Origin: Nymphaea colorata | Lineage: Eukaryota; Streptophyta; Magnoliopsida; Nymphaeales; Nymphaeaceae | NCBI RefSeq assembly: GCF_008831285.2 | Contig: NC_045138.2 | Coordinates: forward strand, 12,476,571 to 12,540,570 | Length of the DNA stretch: 64,000 bases | Reading direction: 5' to 3' | Part shown: positions 47,478-62,528 of the stretch, in pieces | Layout: each line of letters begins with the position of its first letter | How positions within the stretch are numbered: the first letter of the stretch is position 1 | Notes under the pieces: generated by a model | Database searches by the model: none | Seen by the model: the letters and a program-made list of their open reading frames with translations, nothing else | What the model was told of the DNA's origin: nothing | Translations under genes and position numbers: made by a program

Positions 47478-50400
47478 TCACTCTGGCTTGGGCCGAGCCA
47501 GCCACAAGGAACTGAGAGCACGAAGCCTGTGGAAGTACTCGCCGATGGCAAGGAAGCAGCGCGCTGCTTGCCGCACTGTGAGCAGCCTTGGCAACTGGTG
47601 CAGTGTCTCCCGCCTCAACTTATCGGCCTGCATTCTCCAACCGTTTAGCAAAGTAAAAATGGGAATAAAGACAAAACACCTTTTTATATTAAATTATCTA
47701 CGGCAACAATAAAAAGACTCAAGCCGATTATTATAGATATATGATGCATGCGATATTGCTCAAGGTCAAAACATGCATGCCTCTACTTCTCATGCAATAG
47801 AAGAATTCAACCACCCATTAACGGCAAACAAAAAAATGCCCATAAAAATAAAGAAAAAAACTTTTTTATATTAAATATCTACAGCAACAGTGAGTGGTCT
47901 GTTAGTTTTCTATACCCTTAATATCCTTACAGAATGAGGAGCTTTTCATTTTTTGTAAAGTCTCCCAGTGCATGTTGGCCAAGTCAGGGGAATAAACTCT
48001 CGATTCAAGTTGTTTTTTAAACTTGGATCACAACCAAGATGGCTTATAAACTCAGGAAAAGTATTGCCAATCATTTCTTTAAATAATTCAAATGGTTGTG
48101 AAGTATTTGTGAAGACACGAGCTTAACGCTGATAGACACAAAGGTACATAGAAGAATTGACCCAGAAAGCAGGCAAGAGATGAAGCGAAAAGTGTTTGTT
48201 TCACTACAAACGGATTACCATAACATAGCTTGCTTACTAGAAGTCATACCTGCCATTCGACTGACATTCTCATATGTTATTTCTTTCGACACAAAAATAA
48301 CCGGACAGAACTATCAGTTTCAGTATGCCGAACCGTTGGTCATTTGGATTGGCATGAATACTTCCGTAGAAATACTTGGGCCTCCTTCCCCTTTTATATA
48401 CCAAACTCGGTATCAAATCTCAATCATTTTATGCTACTAGGGCATACATTTCTCGGCCTTGTGGCTAAGATCAGGTGTGTTTACGCTGCTAGGGTTATGT
48501 TCAAAGTCAAGGATGGCTTTGGAATTAAAAAATTTGGCAGCTGTTGTGTCTACCATATCTCCCTTCTAAGATGATTATTAAATAATAATTACATAAACTA
48601 TTAAACATTTGATGTTTTAATAAATAACCGCTTAATATTTTAAAAAAATTACAAATAAACCCTTAAGTTAAAATAATTATATATAAGCAAACACTTAATT
48701 AAATATTAAAAGATTTAAAGTACTTTTTTACCCCCACTAACAAAGAAAATGCTTTCAAACAATCCACATTTTTTGAGCTGGTCTAACCATGAATCCATTT
48801 TGTATAAAGTGTGTTATAGAGAGGGACAGAGAAAGAAAAAGCCACCAAATAAAAATATAATTATCAAAATAGGTGACATGCTATCATCAAAAGTTATAAA
48901 AAAAGATGTGACAAGAAAAAAAGCATAAAATACAAGAGAGAGGTGGAGAGAGAGAGAGAGAGAGAAAGGGAGAGAGAGAGGGAGAGAGAGCTATACAGCA
49001 ACAGATAGCAACGATAGACATCACACCTAGTCAATGGCACAAGAAGAATTGCAGGAATAAAGAAAGAGCTCAATCATATTGAAAACAAGGTTGAAGATGA
49101 AGACAATTATGTTAGGGAACTTGTATGTCCTCTGGGAGGAGCTTCATGAGTCAATGGCACAGGAAGAGCCAAAAGTCACATTTTAGATCTAGATCAAGAT
49201 GGAAGGATTTATACAGACTAGCAAGGAATGGAAGGCAGTTTCAAAAATTTATTCTTGATCTTCTAGGTAGAAAGGATGACTCTGGAAACTTGATGTGAGG
49301 TCTCCTTGAAGGGCATCTTATATCTGCCCAGGGAAATGCAGAATTGTTGAGATATGTTTCCCTTAGTGAGATGAGAAAATGGTGCTTTCAGTTGATAAAG
49401 AGAAGGCATCTGGTCTTGATGGCTTTCTAGGGAGCTTTTTTCAGCATCGTTAGCACATGACTTGTGTTTATTTTACAGTTAAGAAAGTAAACAACGTGAG
49501 AATTGTATTGATTCCCAAAGGTGAAAATGCCAGAAGCATTAATCAATACACAACTATTAGTTTATGTTAATTTCATGTACACATCCAAGTTGCTGGCTAA
49601 GGGAATAAAAGCAAGTTTGGCTAGAATTGTTGGCAAGGAGCTGTTATTTTTTTGCCAAGGAGGAATTTATATGTTGATGTCATGAGGGCTCATGAAATTA
49701 TTCACTCATTGAGTGGGTTAAGGAAGGGATCCATTTGCATGTAATTGGATCTAGTGAAAGTATATGATAAATTCAACTTGAGTTTCCTATAACAAGTTCT
49801 GCCCTTCTTTTGGGGTTCTTTGAACATTAGGTAAGACATGTAATGGCCTTTGTGGAGACTATATCTTTTGCGTTGCAAGTAAATGACATGATAAGCAAAT
49901 GTCATGATATGAAAAGGAGTCTCTGGCAATGAGATCCCCTATTTCTAGGACTATTTAATGGAAGTAATGACATGGCAACCAGCAAGCGGAGATTAAAATA
50001 ATGGTAGGCTGGGAAATAGTGAATTTCCATGTCAAGTATCTGTCATTGCCCCGATCTAGGAGATAGAAAGGGTGGCTGGTGCCACATGTTGGTGTAAAGT
50101 AGACAATAAACATGTACCATAGAAGATATCACTTTTATCCTTCTCGGACATGTTGTCTTCTTAAATTTTTCATTAATCAGGTCATTCAGTTTTGGAGTAG
50201 TGTCATCAAAATCCTTGAGAAAATTTTACAAAAACAAAATGCATCCATGATAGGTTACTTATGGGGAAGAACATGGGATGATATGAAGGTCTTCTTGGTT
50301 CCTTGAAAGACTTTGTGTAGACCATATCTGAAAGGAGGGGTGAATTTATATGATATTCATGAACTTAATTGAGTTAGTTTGGAGATCTTGGTTAGAAAAT

Positions 50401-51456
50401 ATGTGAATCAAAGTTGGGCAAAATTTGCTGCTCATAAATATGTGTTATTTCACAGCATATGGACAGTAAAGGGAAGGAGAGGTGCCCCATGGTGGTTTGG
50501 AAGAATTAAGGGATGGGACCCTATAGCTATGGATGTCACATGGTCTGTCATGGAGGGAAGAATAAGATATCGGCAAGATGGGTGGGCTAATGCATGGCTC
50601 CTTTAGATGATCAAAACAAAAGAGATGATGGAGTTTGGAAAAACTATCAAGTTTGCAATCAAACGTATGCATTAATCAGATCACACTCTTAATCATGTTT
50701 CTGTTACATTATTGGAGAGTTGTTCGGTGGATATAACTTATATGTGTAAAGGGTGCGATGAAATGTTATTTAATGGACTTAAAATGGATACAATGAGCAC
50801 AAACAAGATGTGACAAAAGATTTAGAAAGTCCATGAAAAAGAAGAGCGGCATAAATGGGTGTGGTGTCTACGAAGGGAAAATTGGTTTGTTTGCAAGACC
50901 CTTGACAAATTGCAGAAATGGGGTCTAGCAGTGATGAATAGATGTTGCATCTATATATGTTAGGAGGAAAACTCAAGCCATATTTTCTTTACATGCAAAC
51001 TCGGCATTTTGGTTTGGAGGCAGGTATTAGTAAAATTCAAATATGAAAGAACCCCATATGTAGTTCATTGAAGAATCGATCATGTGGTTCTCAATAAATT
51101 TTAGTGAAGGGTGGATGAACGGGTTTTGGAGGATTACCTTCCACACCATAATTTGGTGCCTATAGGGGCATGAGGAATAAATATGTGTGGACAGTGATAG
51201 CAAAAACCTCAAGGGAAAGTTCAAGCATATTAGGATTAGGAATCTTGTGGATACGAACAAGGAGCAGTACCTTGCAGGACAAGGGGAGGAGCAAAATAGA
51301 GTAAAGAAACACAGACCAAAACAGTAGTGACTGCAAACAACACTTTTTATTTCTATTTCACTATATATATATATATAAGAGCATTTATACAAGAGTTTGT
51401 TACACATACAGCTGTACAACACAGCTGTAAAGCACTTACACCTTCGGAAGTCTCTG

Positions 51457-51502
<46 letters not shown>

Positions 51503-54500
51503 GCATTTATACAAGAGTTTGTTACACATACAGCTGTACAACACAGCTGTAAAGCACTTACACCTTCGGAAGTCTCTGGATAGAACATTTATTACACTCC
51601 CCCTCAAGTTGGATCTCAAATGCAGAGACCCAATTTGTCTATTAGATTATTGAACACTTCTCTGCTCATAGTCTTTGTTATAATATTATCAAGTTATTGT
51701 TTAGAACTTAGGTGTTGAGTACAGATGAGATTCCTTACTGTATCTTCTCTGATGGATTTAGTTGTCTCATGAAACACTGGGTTGTTTCCTATATGTATAG
51801 CTGCCTTGCTGTCAGAAAAGGGAATCACGACCAACTAAATTTTTACCCCCATGTCTGTTAGTAGGTATTTAACCTACAATCATTCACACACCTTGAATGC
51901 CATTGCTCTATATTCACTTTCTGCACTTGATCTTGCCACCACAGTTTGTTTTTTTACTCTTCCCAGACTAAGTTATCTCCCACAAAGCACCAATAACCGG
52001 TGGTGGACTTACGATCACTTGAATTGCTAGCTCAATTTGCCTCGGCATACCCATATACATTCAAGTTGTTATTTCTTTGAACATAATGCTTTAACCTTGA
52101 GTTTTCTTCAAGTATCTTAAAACTCTCAACATAAATTCTAAATGAGGCTGCCTAGGACAGCACATGAACTGGCTTAACAGATTAACTGGACGAGTGATAT
52201 CAGGTTTGATTCTGTCAAGTATATAACCTTACCAATCAGTCTTTGGTAGCTTTTCTTACCAATCAGTCTTTGGCGGCTTTCTTTTTCTGTAACATATTTG
52301 CCCTCATCGACACCCAGTTTTTGGTTTAATTCCATGGGAGTATCTGCCTCCTTAGCATTCAACATCCATGTTTCCTTCATTAAGTCCCATATGTATTTTT
52401 TGCTAACATACAAATATTCCTTCATCTAGATGTGACACTTCCATACCAAGGAAGTAATTTAGGATTCCTAGATCCTTTATTTCAAACTATTTTTTCAACA
52501 TCTGTTTAGTTCTATCAACAAACTCTTTGTTGCTTCTTGCCATTACTATGTCATCCACATAAATAGCAACCACAGTTGTTTATCTATGTGTAACAACAGA
52601 AAAAATTAAGTTATCAATAGTACACATTTTAAAGAATCCTTCAATTAGCTTTGAACTCAATTTAAAGTACCAAGCCTTAGGAGACTGCTTTAATCCATAG
52701 AGTGACTTTTTTAGTTTACATACTAAGGGTTGTTTGGAATCAATTTCAATTTTGATTCTTGAGGAAACTTCATGTACATTTATTCATCTAATTCCCCATG
52801 AAGAAAGGCATTCTTTATGTCCATTCGGTGTAACTTCCATCTTTTCACTGCAACCACAAACAATAACACTCTCAAAGAACTCATTTTCACTGGATGGGCA
52901 AACGTTTCATGGTAATCTATTCCCTGTACTTGTGTGAATCCTTTTGCTACAAGTCTCACCTTATAGCACCCCACTTTTCTCTTACTATTGTACTTTATTT
53001 TGTATCTCCACCTGCAACCCACTAGTTTTTTTGTTTTTCACAAGTCGGACCAATTCCCAGGTTCCATTCTTTTCTAATGTTGCTAGGTCTTCACACATGG
53101 CTCTATGCCATTTCTTTTCACGTTTGGCTTCATCATAGCATTGAGGTTCTACCTCTATACTTGCTCCTAGCTTGTTTGTACTTGAGATTGATCTATCACT
53201 AGTAATACATTCTACATTCTTCTTTGCAGTGTATAGGTGAAAATCATTAAATCTTGCTCATACCTATCTTACCCTTGTAGTTCTCCTTAGCAAAATTGGT
53301 TCATCATGACTCTGTTTCATGATTTTCACAGCTGAATATGTTCTCATTTCTGTTTTCTGCTTCTCTTTGTGCCTCATTTATTACCAAATCTGATATGTCT
53401 ACTTCTTCATTTTTATTTATAATAGGCAGTGAAACCCTAAACTACTTCCCTTATTGAAAACATCTACTTGTGGTTCTAAGTAGTAACACTAATCTTCTAT
53501 AAATTTAACGTCTCTTGACACATGATACCTTTTTCTCACTGAATCAAAATATCTATATCCCTGTTTGTTATGTGAATATCATAGAAATATGCATTTTACA
53601 ATACATTTTTCTAGCTTGTTTCTAGCATGCTCTTGTAAATGTATATAACACACACAACCAAACACTCTTAAATGCATGAGGGAGCTTGGCTTATTATGTT
53701 ATATTTTGAACGGACTTTGTTCTATTCATCAAATAATAGACACAAGCAATTGCATTAGACCAAAATATAGCAGGCACATTCATCTGAAACGTGATTGATC
53801 TAGCTATGTTGAGTAGTTTATTTATCCTCTCGTTGACTCCATTCTATTGGGGTGTACCTCTACATGATATTTGACGTAAGATCCTCTTTTTCCTAGTATA
53901 GATGTTAAATTCTAAGTTGACATATTCACCCCCATTATCTGACCTAATATTTTTTATTTTCTTGTGATATTGTGTTTCAACAAATTGATGATATTCACTG
54001 AAAACTATAAACACATCACTTTTCTTTTTCACAAAGAAGACCCAAATTGCTCTAGATTTATCATCAATGAATGTTACAAAGTACTTATATTTAGCATGTC
54101 CAATTACAGGGGCTGGACCCCATACATTTGAGTGTATTAGATTGAAACATGAATTAGATATATTTTTAGAGTTTGAGAAACAACTAAGTCATTTTGGCCA
54201 TTATATAGGCCTCATAACTCTCTAATCCTAAGAGTGGAAACATGGTCTTCATCACCTTATTTGATGGGTGTCCTTTTGTGGTATTTCTTGCTGTAAATGC
54301 TTATATTGAGGCAACTTTACAAAACAGGCCATTTTCTTCAGTGTCTTCACCAATCTTCATACGATGTTGGCAATCTAGATGAATCACATTCTTTTTACAA
54401 AATATCAAACAACACTCTAATTCATTTGTTAACTTGCTGATAGACAATAAATTTCCTGAGCACTTAGGAACATGAAGAACTTGATTTAGCATGCTGTTCT

Positions 54501-55889
54501 TTTTAAAACAAATTGATCTATGTCCTAAAACTGAAACTATTGAATCAGCAGCAATCTGAACATGGATCTATTATCATGCACAATATCAAGTAATCTACGT
54601 GTGTTACCCATCATATGATGGGTTGCCCCATTATTTAGCACCATTTCTCAGGATTCAAGTGTGCAATAAAAGACTGAGACATTAGGAAGTTACCTTTGTC
54701 TAATTTAAAGTCTGTAATCATAGCTAGATTGAACTTTTTCACCTGTCTGAGGAGTTTTGTCAACTCTGCAATATTGTCATCATGTTGAACGCACTGCTGT
54801 CCAAAAAAGCATCAGCGTCCAAGTCCACTGTGTAGGTTCCAACACCTCTCCTTGGTGTGACCTAGTTTCTTGCGGTAAGTGCAACTGATTTGAGGCTTAC
54901 CTCTATTGAATGAGGATGAAGGTTTATTTTCTGCTATGAAAATTGTTTTGTCATTCTAACTTGGAGTAAGATTTTTAGTATTTGTGTGAAATGTAACCCT
55001 CTCTTTATTCATTGAAGGTGTCTCTTCTTTATTGCTAACCCATTATTCATGACTTTCCTTCTTCTTTCCTCCTAGTGGACGATCACGCACATGTTGTTAA
55101 GAGAGGGGAAGGAATAGATCACCATAATCTAGCTTTTGCGATTATCAAACTCTTGTCCTAGATCAGGTAGCAGTTTAAACACCCTATCTTGTTCAGTTCT
55201 TTGCTCGAGTACATCTAAATCAAGAGTCAGTGAATGATGCCAACTTGTCCTATATAGCCTTAAGTGAACTAAAATAAAGATCATTTTTAAGCTGACAAAC
55301 ACATGCAAAGTTTTGATGCTTGGCATAAATCTCTACTAAAGAGTCTCAGATCTCTTTAGTAGAGACTAGGAACAAGAATCTCTCAGCTATGTTTGAGTCA
55401 ATCGAGTTCAACAACTAGGACATTATGACCTAGTCATTAACCTCCCATTCCTCATAGCTAGGGTCTATTTTTGAGGCATCTAGATTTTTCTATTGACGTA
55501 ACCGAACTTGGACTTGCCGACGAGATATATGCCTACAAACTCCACCCAAACCATGTAGTTGGCTCCATTCAGCAATGACGTCGTAATTTCCAACATTGGA
55601 TCAGGATCCTTCATGACCATCTTCACCGCAGGGTGAGAGTTTCTTGAGCTAAGGTTTGATGCGTTGGAGATATCACTATCGGCCATTGATGTTGATGTGT
55701 TTCTTCAAGAGTTGATGATTTCCCAAGCTGATCTGCTCTTATTGTGGCTTTGATACCATATTAAGATCAGGAACCTTGTGGAAACAAACAAGGAGCAGTA
55801 CCTTGTAGGAGAAAGGGAGGAGCAAAACAGAATGAAGAAACACAGACCAAGACAATAATTACTACGAACAACACTTTTTATTTTTATTC

Positions 55890-55938
<49 letters not shown>

Positions 55939-58900
55939 AGCATAAAATACAAGAGTTTGTTATATATACAGTTGTATGACAGCTATACAACACAGCTGTA
56001 AAGCACTTACATCTTCGGAAGTCTTTGGATACAACATTCCTTACAAAGCAAGCTTGGAGAAGATACATTGATGCATATATGGCTGCTGTCAAGAAGAACC
56101 AAAGGAAGAAGACTGAAGACAGAATGTGGTCGGAATTAAGAGTGATGGTAGGGGATTGGCTTGCTATTAACCATGATGATCTGTGTATTCAAGTGCTAAC
56201 AGCTAAAAGGAAGAATAAGCAATTTGCTATTTATTCAACAAAGAGAGGTGTGAATATGGAGGTTTTCTTAGAGGTGGGGGTGTTTGATGGAAATGAACAC
56301 TTCTTGAAAGTACTATATTGAATGATGTTGAAGAATGGACAACTAGAAGAGCTAGAAGAGTAAGTAAAGAGTTTTGCCTTGGTAAATTAAGGTAATCTCC
56401 CACAATAGAGGATGACTTAGATTGATGAGGACCATAGTGAGGAGCTATAAATAGTGTGGCCCATACGATTCACTGCTTAATCAGGATCCTCTATAAGAAG
56501 TAGCTAATGAGCTACTTTCCTTTATTTTCATTGAAAGTAGACTAAGCTGAGCTTGTTCCGGTTTTTCCTGTTCTTTATTCTAATTTAACCATCAATTCTT
56601 TGCAAACTTTTCTTGTATTCTTTGGATTCTGCATCCATAAAGGTGGGAGGCCAACCCTTCAACAAATGGTTTCTGGATATAATGAATATAAATGCCTCAG
56701 CCTATACAACTATCTTAGGTAATATGAGTTCCAAGCAACTATATTACGTCGTTAATCAAAACATACAACTGTCCGTTATATAAGTTCTGGGCAAAATTTC
56801 TGTCCAAAATAATGTATTAGTTCATCAAAAAAATTCATGATTTTTCTAACACGTCCAGTTTTCTTGCATTATCAAAAGCTGATCTTTTGTTCCATTGTTA
56901 CACAATGAAATGATTTCGAACTTGCTACTCCAAATAAGTCACATGTACATACCCAATTATTTCAATGTTTCATTCATTCAATTAGATAGTTTTAAGGTGG
57001 TGAACAACATAGCGAAGGTGATGAGCACCTAGCCACAACATGTGTGCCAATGTTTTAGTTATCAAAGTTTCAAAACACGTCTCTTTATCTTCAATAGTTC
57101 CTTTTAGAGAATAAATTACTCAACTTTTAACATATGTCTAAAAAGATCCCCTTCTACTCTTAATGAACCAAAAAATAACTGGAAATGGAGAGGTTTCGCA
57201 TCCACATTTTCTGGGGCTCATTTCTATGTCATGACCATAAGAGAGAGGGGAGGGCATTTTTGTTTTGCATTTTTGGATCAGCCTTTTCACGATTTTGTCG
57301 TTCTTGTCAAGTGTGATTATATATTAAGACAAAAGGCCAAAAGTGATCTTTCTTGTCAAGTTTGATTATAAAGACAAAAGGCCGAGAGTGTCTGAGATGT
57401 AAGTTGTTGACAAATTGACTTATTAGAAAATATATTGAAGAAATTAATAAGAGTAAAGTAATGTTTTTAGATATATGTTAACATTTTTATTCATGAAAGG
57501 TGTGCCTTACAGTTACTCTATAAACTCATGGGGTTATTACCACTTGCCTGCGTGCATTGTGCTAGGACAACATTATGGTATAACTCAGGGGGTCACTCAT
57601 AAATTCCTGAATGGTACTAGACAGTTATTTGTTAAAAAATGGGAAGTTATTTATAAGTTCATCTTCTTTTTTACATGCTTCTCACAAATCTAAGAAATGT
57701 ATGCAGACTGTACATGTTAAAACACCATGGAAACATTACGAGCTCTATGCCTAATTCTTTTGATATGCAACAAGATATAGAGTTTAGACAGTTAACATTA
57801 AAGCTTCCAAAATTAAAATCTATGCATCCCAAACTTATATATCCCATAGTGACTTGTAGGTTTTTGGATATAGGCATCAGTAAAGTTACCTGGACGATGA
57901 AATCTTCGACGTTGGAGAGTTTGTTCATGGCAATCGCCATTTGGCCCATGTAGTTAGCCATGTTGGCCGGAGAATTTAAGGAACCAGAGGCAACGGTATG
58001 AGAGAGAGACCTGTAAAGATTCTCCATCCCTTGACTCAGTGAATCTTCTGCCTGTTGAGATGACTGCTGAAGACTGCATATGCCTAGAAACTGTTGTTCA
58101 GCCAAAGGTTCTATTTGAGGAACCAATATCTGGAAGGAGGACATGCAGAGGAGCACATGTTTGTAAATGATATCAAAATCAAAATCCATCATTCAGGAGA
58201 ATAATAAGTTGGAATGAACAAGAAACACACCAAATTAATCTGTTAAAGTGTAGTTAATATTGATATCATTTGCAGCCTTGGCTTAGACAGGACTAGGAGG
58301 CTTGAATTTTTTTCCTTAATCCGCACTCATAACATGCGCCAGCTAACCCTACAATAGAATTTCCGTAAAACAGCTAGGCCCTTCTATGGGTGAGCAGGAG
58401 GTTAACAACCCACAACTCAAAAAAGAGGCCCCAAAAGTCTCCCTGTTCCCCCTACCCTTAGGGTCCTCGGTTGGGCTGTCAGGAACCTAGGTAGGGTATG
58501 ATATACCTGTCAAAGAGTGTTGCGATCCCATTGTTTCTTGTCTCAAAGGAGCATCACCAGTGGGAATCGAACTGACACCATGCTTTCACTGTGCCGCCTG
58601 CCCGATCAGCTATGTTCCTTGGTTCAGTTTTGCCTTTTTCGCAGTAGGTGCTTACAAAAGAATCCTTAAGGTTAAGGACCGTTCAATTACATTAATGGAG
58701 AAACTGCTACAAATACAAAATTCAGGTCTGATCTTCACAAAGGCCATTTGAGCTTTACCTTTGGATCATTTGTGGCATCATTTACGCAACTCTGAAGGGC
58801 AATAAACGCTCAACTCCACTGAGATATGGTTAGGAATATAAAAAATTATCTTCTTGTCCTTATGAAGGGACTCATCTTCACAAGTCATCTTTAACTAAAC

Positions 58901-59757
58901 CAACGATATGAATTTGATTTCAGGGTTCCTTGTATATTACAAGAATCAGCACAACACCATGTTTAGGTCTGATTCTATAAGCCAAAAGCTGCTTGACCGT
59001 TGATTTTAGAACATGTGTATTATGTAAATCTGTAGGGTTTTGAACCATGACGAAATATGATTTAGATGAAGTGAAGCTGTCTTATATGCAAATTTTGATG
59101 TCTTAATTTGAACATGAAGATCGTGCATGTTATTTGTTTGTTTTGTCAAATGCAGCTTAATGACAAAAAATTTCAAGGGGAGAGTTGTTAGCAAGTGCGA
59201 CAAGCATTTTCTTAGGGAAATAAGGTAATTGTTAAACTCTTTAATTTGTCTTTATCCAGCTATGATAAGGTATTTCCTAGAGCTACCAACCATGCAACAG
59301 ATATGGATTAATTGATATGATAATCCCCTGAAAAAAAATAAAAAAATTTGAACTTCATTTTTTGGTCTACGGTGCTTCCCACACACACACACACATAGAG
59401 TGATTCGTATTTACCAGACCACTTGGGTAAGGAATAAAAACTAGACCTCTTAAATTCATCTTCAAATGTGTTTAAAACAAAATGCGAATCTTTTATTGTG
59501 TTTATAAACATTGATTTAATATAAATCATGCTTTCGTTCAATTCACTTTGGCAAAAAAAAGGATTTTGTACCATCAAAGTTTTGATGGTGTTAGAGCCAT
59601 TGATTTTTTCACTATTAAAAAACATTATTTATGTAAGAAAACGACTAAATAATGTAAGAAAACAACTAACTTAATATGTTTTTCATCAAATCATTCTTAA
59701 GATCATGTATATAAGGATTGCACAAAAATATTTTAATAAGTCTAGTTTTTACCAACT

Positions 59758-59808
<51 letters not shown>

Positions 59809-62439
59809 ACTAACTCTTCTGACCACGGATTTTCAGCTTTTTCAAATAAAAAGGATGAAATGTTCTAAGGCGGGTTTGGTAAATGACATGCATGAAACGG
59901 ATGTGCGTCCATTTCTGACACATAAGACGGGGCAAATGTTCGGCCCGGAACATTTAACCTGCCCCAATGACTGATGCGCTCCCACGGGAACATTGAGTTA
60001 GTAATTCAGACAACTCGATCGCTTCATCTCTCCGACCAACCATGGAAACCCGTGCCTCCCACACAATCGGCTTTCCAGCAACCCACTGCCTGAAGGTACC
60101 GTCTTCTTCTTCGTCAACATTTGGACGAAGCAATCACAGAATAACGAAATGAACCGGCAATTTTGAAGAACCAGAGAAAGAAAAGGGTTCACACAAGCTC
60201 CCACTTTTTTTGCGGACTTTGACGACGAAAAAGAGAAAGAAAAGATTTCTTAGAATTTCCTGGCTCTGACCCATTCAATGGACCGAATATTGGGGTTAGC
60301 TGGGCACTGTGGTTGCATGTTGTATATTCAAACATGACTCCACCAACCACAATGCTGCAAAAACCATGAGTCTCTCTAACATCAATGGTGTAAATGCATC
60401 TTGCTCACCTTGAGTAGCTCCGACGGCCGGAATCCTCCCATCCACATGAAGCATCGCTCAGCCGGCGACTTCCACATGCCGGATAGAAGGTGGAAGACGT
60501 CGGATTTGACGATCATGGCCTTGAGATTCATCATCTCGTCGTAGTGACCCAGGCAGTTGTCGACGTACAGCCTCAGCTCGTTCTCCGGCAGGTGCTCGTG
60601 TACCGCGGCCCGGAGCTCGCACATCAGCCGGTGGTTGTCCTCCAGCCACCTCGCATACTCCATGTCGAATAATGCAGCATCTACTTTTTTAAAAAAAAAG
60701 GAAAGCCAGAACAAAGCGGAGTAAAACGCTTGTTAATATGCATGATGCAGTATCAAGTCAACGGGAGAAATATTATTTAATCGGTACAGTATTTTATCCA
60801 TAATTGCATTGAGCAGAGCGTATTTCTAGGGGAATAACCGAGAGTTCTCGTTGTGGAAAAGAAAAATTAAATGGTAACAGTTGAATTTGGTTTGTTGGCA
60901 AGAATAATGGAGTTCGAGTGGTTGGAAGAAAACGCTTGCCTGCGCTCAAATTGGTGTTGCCATTAGGTAAGCCTTGCTCACCAAGTACAGCTCCCCCGAA
61001 GAATAATCCCTAGTTCAAATGATGAAAACAAATATTTAGTATCAATCTTTTCAAAAAAAATCTTTCAAATGATATGTTTTTTTGGGCAAGCCAAAGTTAA
61101 CAATACACCATCTACAAAAGAGGCCCGAATACCTCCTATTCCTTACATCCGAAGTTTTAAACTATTTCAGCCTCATCAATGATAGTAGCCTACCATTCAA
61201 TTTGGATACTACAACTACACCCCATCACTTGAAATGTAGAAGAATAGTGCGAACATGAATCAAACTAGAGATTTACTTTTTTACGAAATTATATATATTT
61301 TTTTACTTTAATCTTATACACCTTCACTTTTCTTTTTCCAGAGGTGTTGCTTACCTGAGATCTTGCTCTGTGTAACTCCTGCTCAAGCTGAGTTAGCCTT
61401 ATCCTGCCAGACTCTAGCTGCTGAATGTAGGCCTGTACACATACTTATATGAAAAAAATTAAAAGAAGCAAAACTCCAAACGAGAAAGTTACTGAGAAGG
61501 GCCTAAGCAAGGATATTCTGGAAAAGAAAAGAAAGTCTCAGTTGAGTTGGTGAAGCAATGCACCTTTTTCCTAAGCCTGCTTTTCCTTGCTGCTTCCCTA
61601 TTCTGCGCTAGCCTTCTTAGTGTCTAAGCGAGTTACAGAAGCAGTCAACTGGTTTAGATGTACATTATGGGGAGGAGAAATAATTGTTTTTTCATGGTGG
61701 AAGTAGAAATTAAGAGGAAATATACATCACCTTGGCATCTGGCGTTTTTGGTCCTTCCTGATCTGAACTTGACGTTGGACCTTTGCGATTTCCATCCTTC
61801 TGGTAGGATCGATGAACACAACAACTCCATATCAATGAAAAATAGAGAAAGCGAGAGAGAGAGAAAGAAAGGAAACTTTGTTTTGTTTTTGTCTATTTAT
61901 TTTATTACTTTATTCCCGTTTCGCATCAAAGTACCTTGACATCTTTCTCTACTCCACGCCCAGATGTCCGGTCCGTTCTTGGACTCGCCAACTCCATGGC
62001 CTGATCAGAAGATCTCTTGGTAACGCTGCTTGCCGGGGAATCGAACCCTAATTGGATACAGGTGCCCTTCGAAGGCAAGTTTCTGTCCTGGGAAGGCAGC
62101 ACGGGTTCCGATTCAATTTTGCTGTTTGCTAAGACCATTACCGCCTGTGCAAGACCAAAATACGAACTCTTAATCAATGTTGTTCCTCACACGTCACCAA
62201 CATGAAAGGAGAGAAGCACGATCGTGACTTCCACAGAAGAACTGAGCGTGTAAGTTCGAGAGAGAGAAAGAGTCCAGAGATGAACACATGAGTTATGTAC
62301 CTTCTCTTGAGTGGAATCTGCATGCATGGGTTGAGAAGGAAAAATATTCAAAGTTGGTGGTCTAATCACTGAACTACTCTCTGCAAAAAAATGCTCCAAT
62401 CAGAATTATGTTAGTCATGATATATCATCACATTAACTC

Positions 62440-62528
<89 letters not shown>

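Larger units (their letters stand above)
51228..56045 (-). mobile_element. Ty1/Copia element nested in the LINE
   Basis: The 5' LTR is 55759-56045, the primer-binding site (minus strand TGGTATCAAAGCC) is 55746-55758, and the 3' LTR is 51228-51596, preceded by the purine tract TTGAGGGGGAG. The target duplication is AAGCA on both sides. Gag, integrase, RT and RNase H follow the Copia order on the minus strand, each broken. Removing it restores a continuous LINE, so it is the younger of the two. Confidence 0.9.
47628..57889 (-). other. Last intron of the TGA gene (10.3 kb) with LINE and nested Copia
   Basis: The donor is GTCCAG|GTAACT at 57889-57890 and the acceptor is AATGCAG|GCCGAT at 47627-47628; phase 0 joins EDFIVQ to ADKLRR. 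Flanking parts (47.63-49.03 and 56.33-57.89 kb) are AT-rich without recognised genes. Open frames at 48180-48574 carry no domain I know. Confidence 0.85.

Noticed and set aside
60458-60672. Open frames overlapping the TGA DOG1 exon in other frames
   Set aside because: Shadows of the real exon at 60409-60680.
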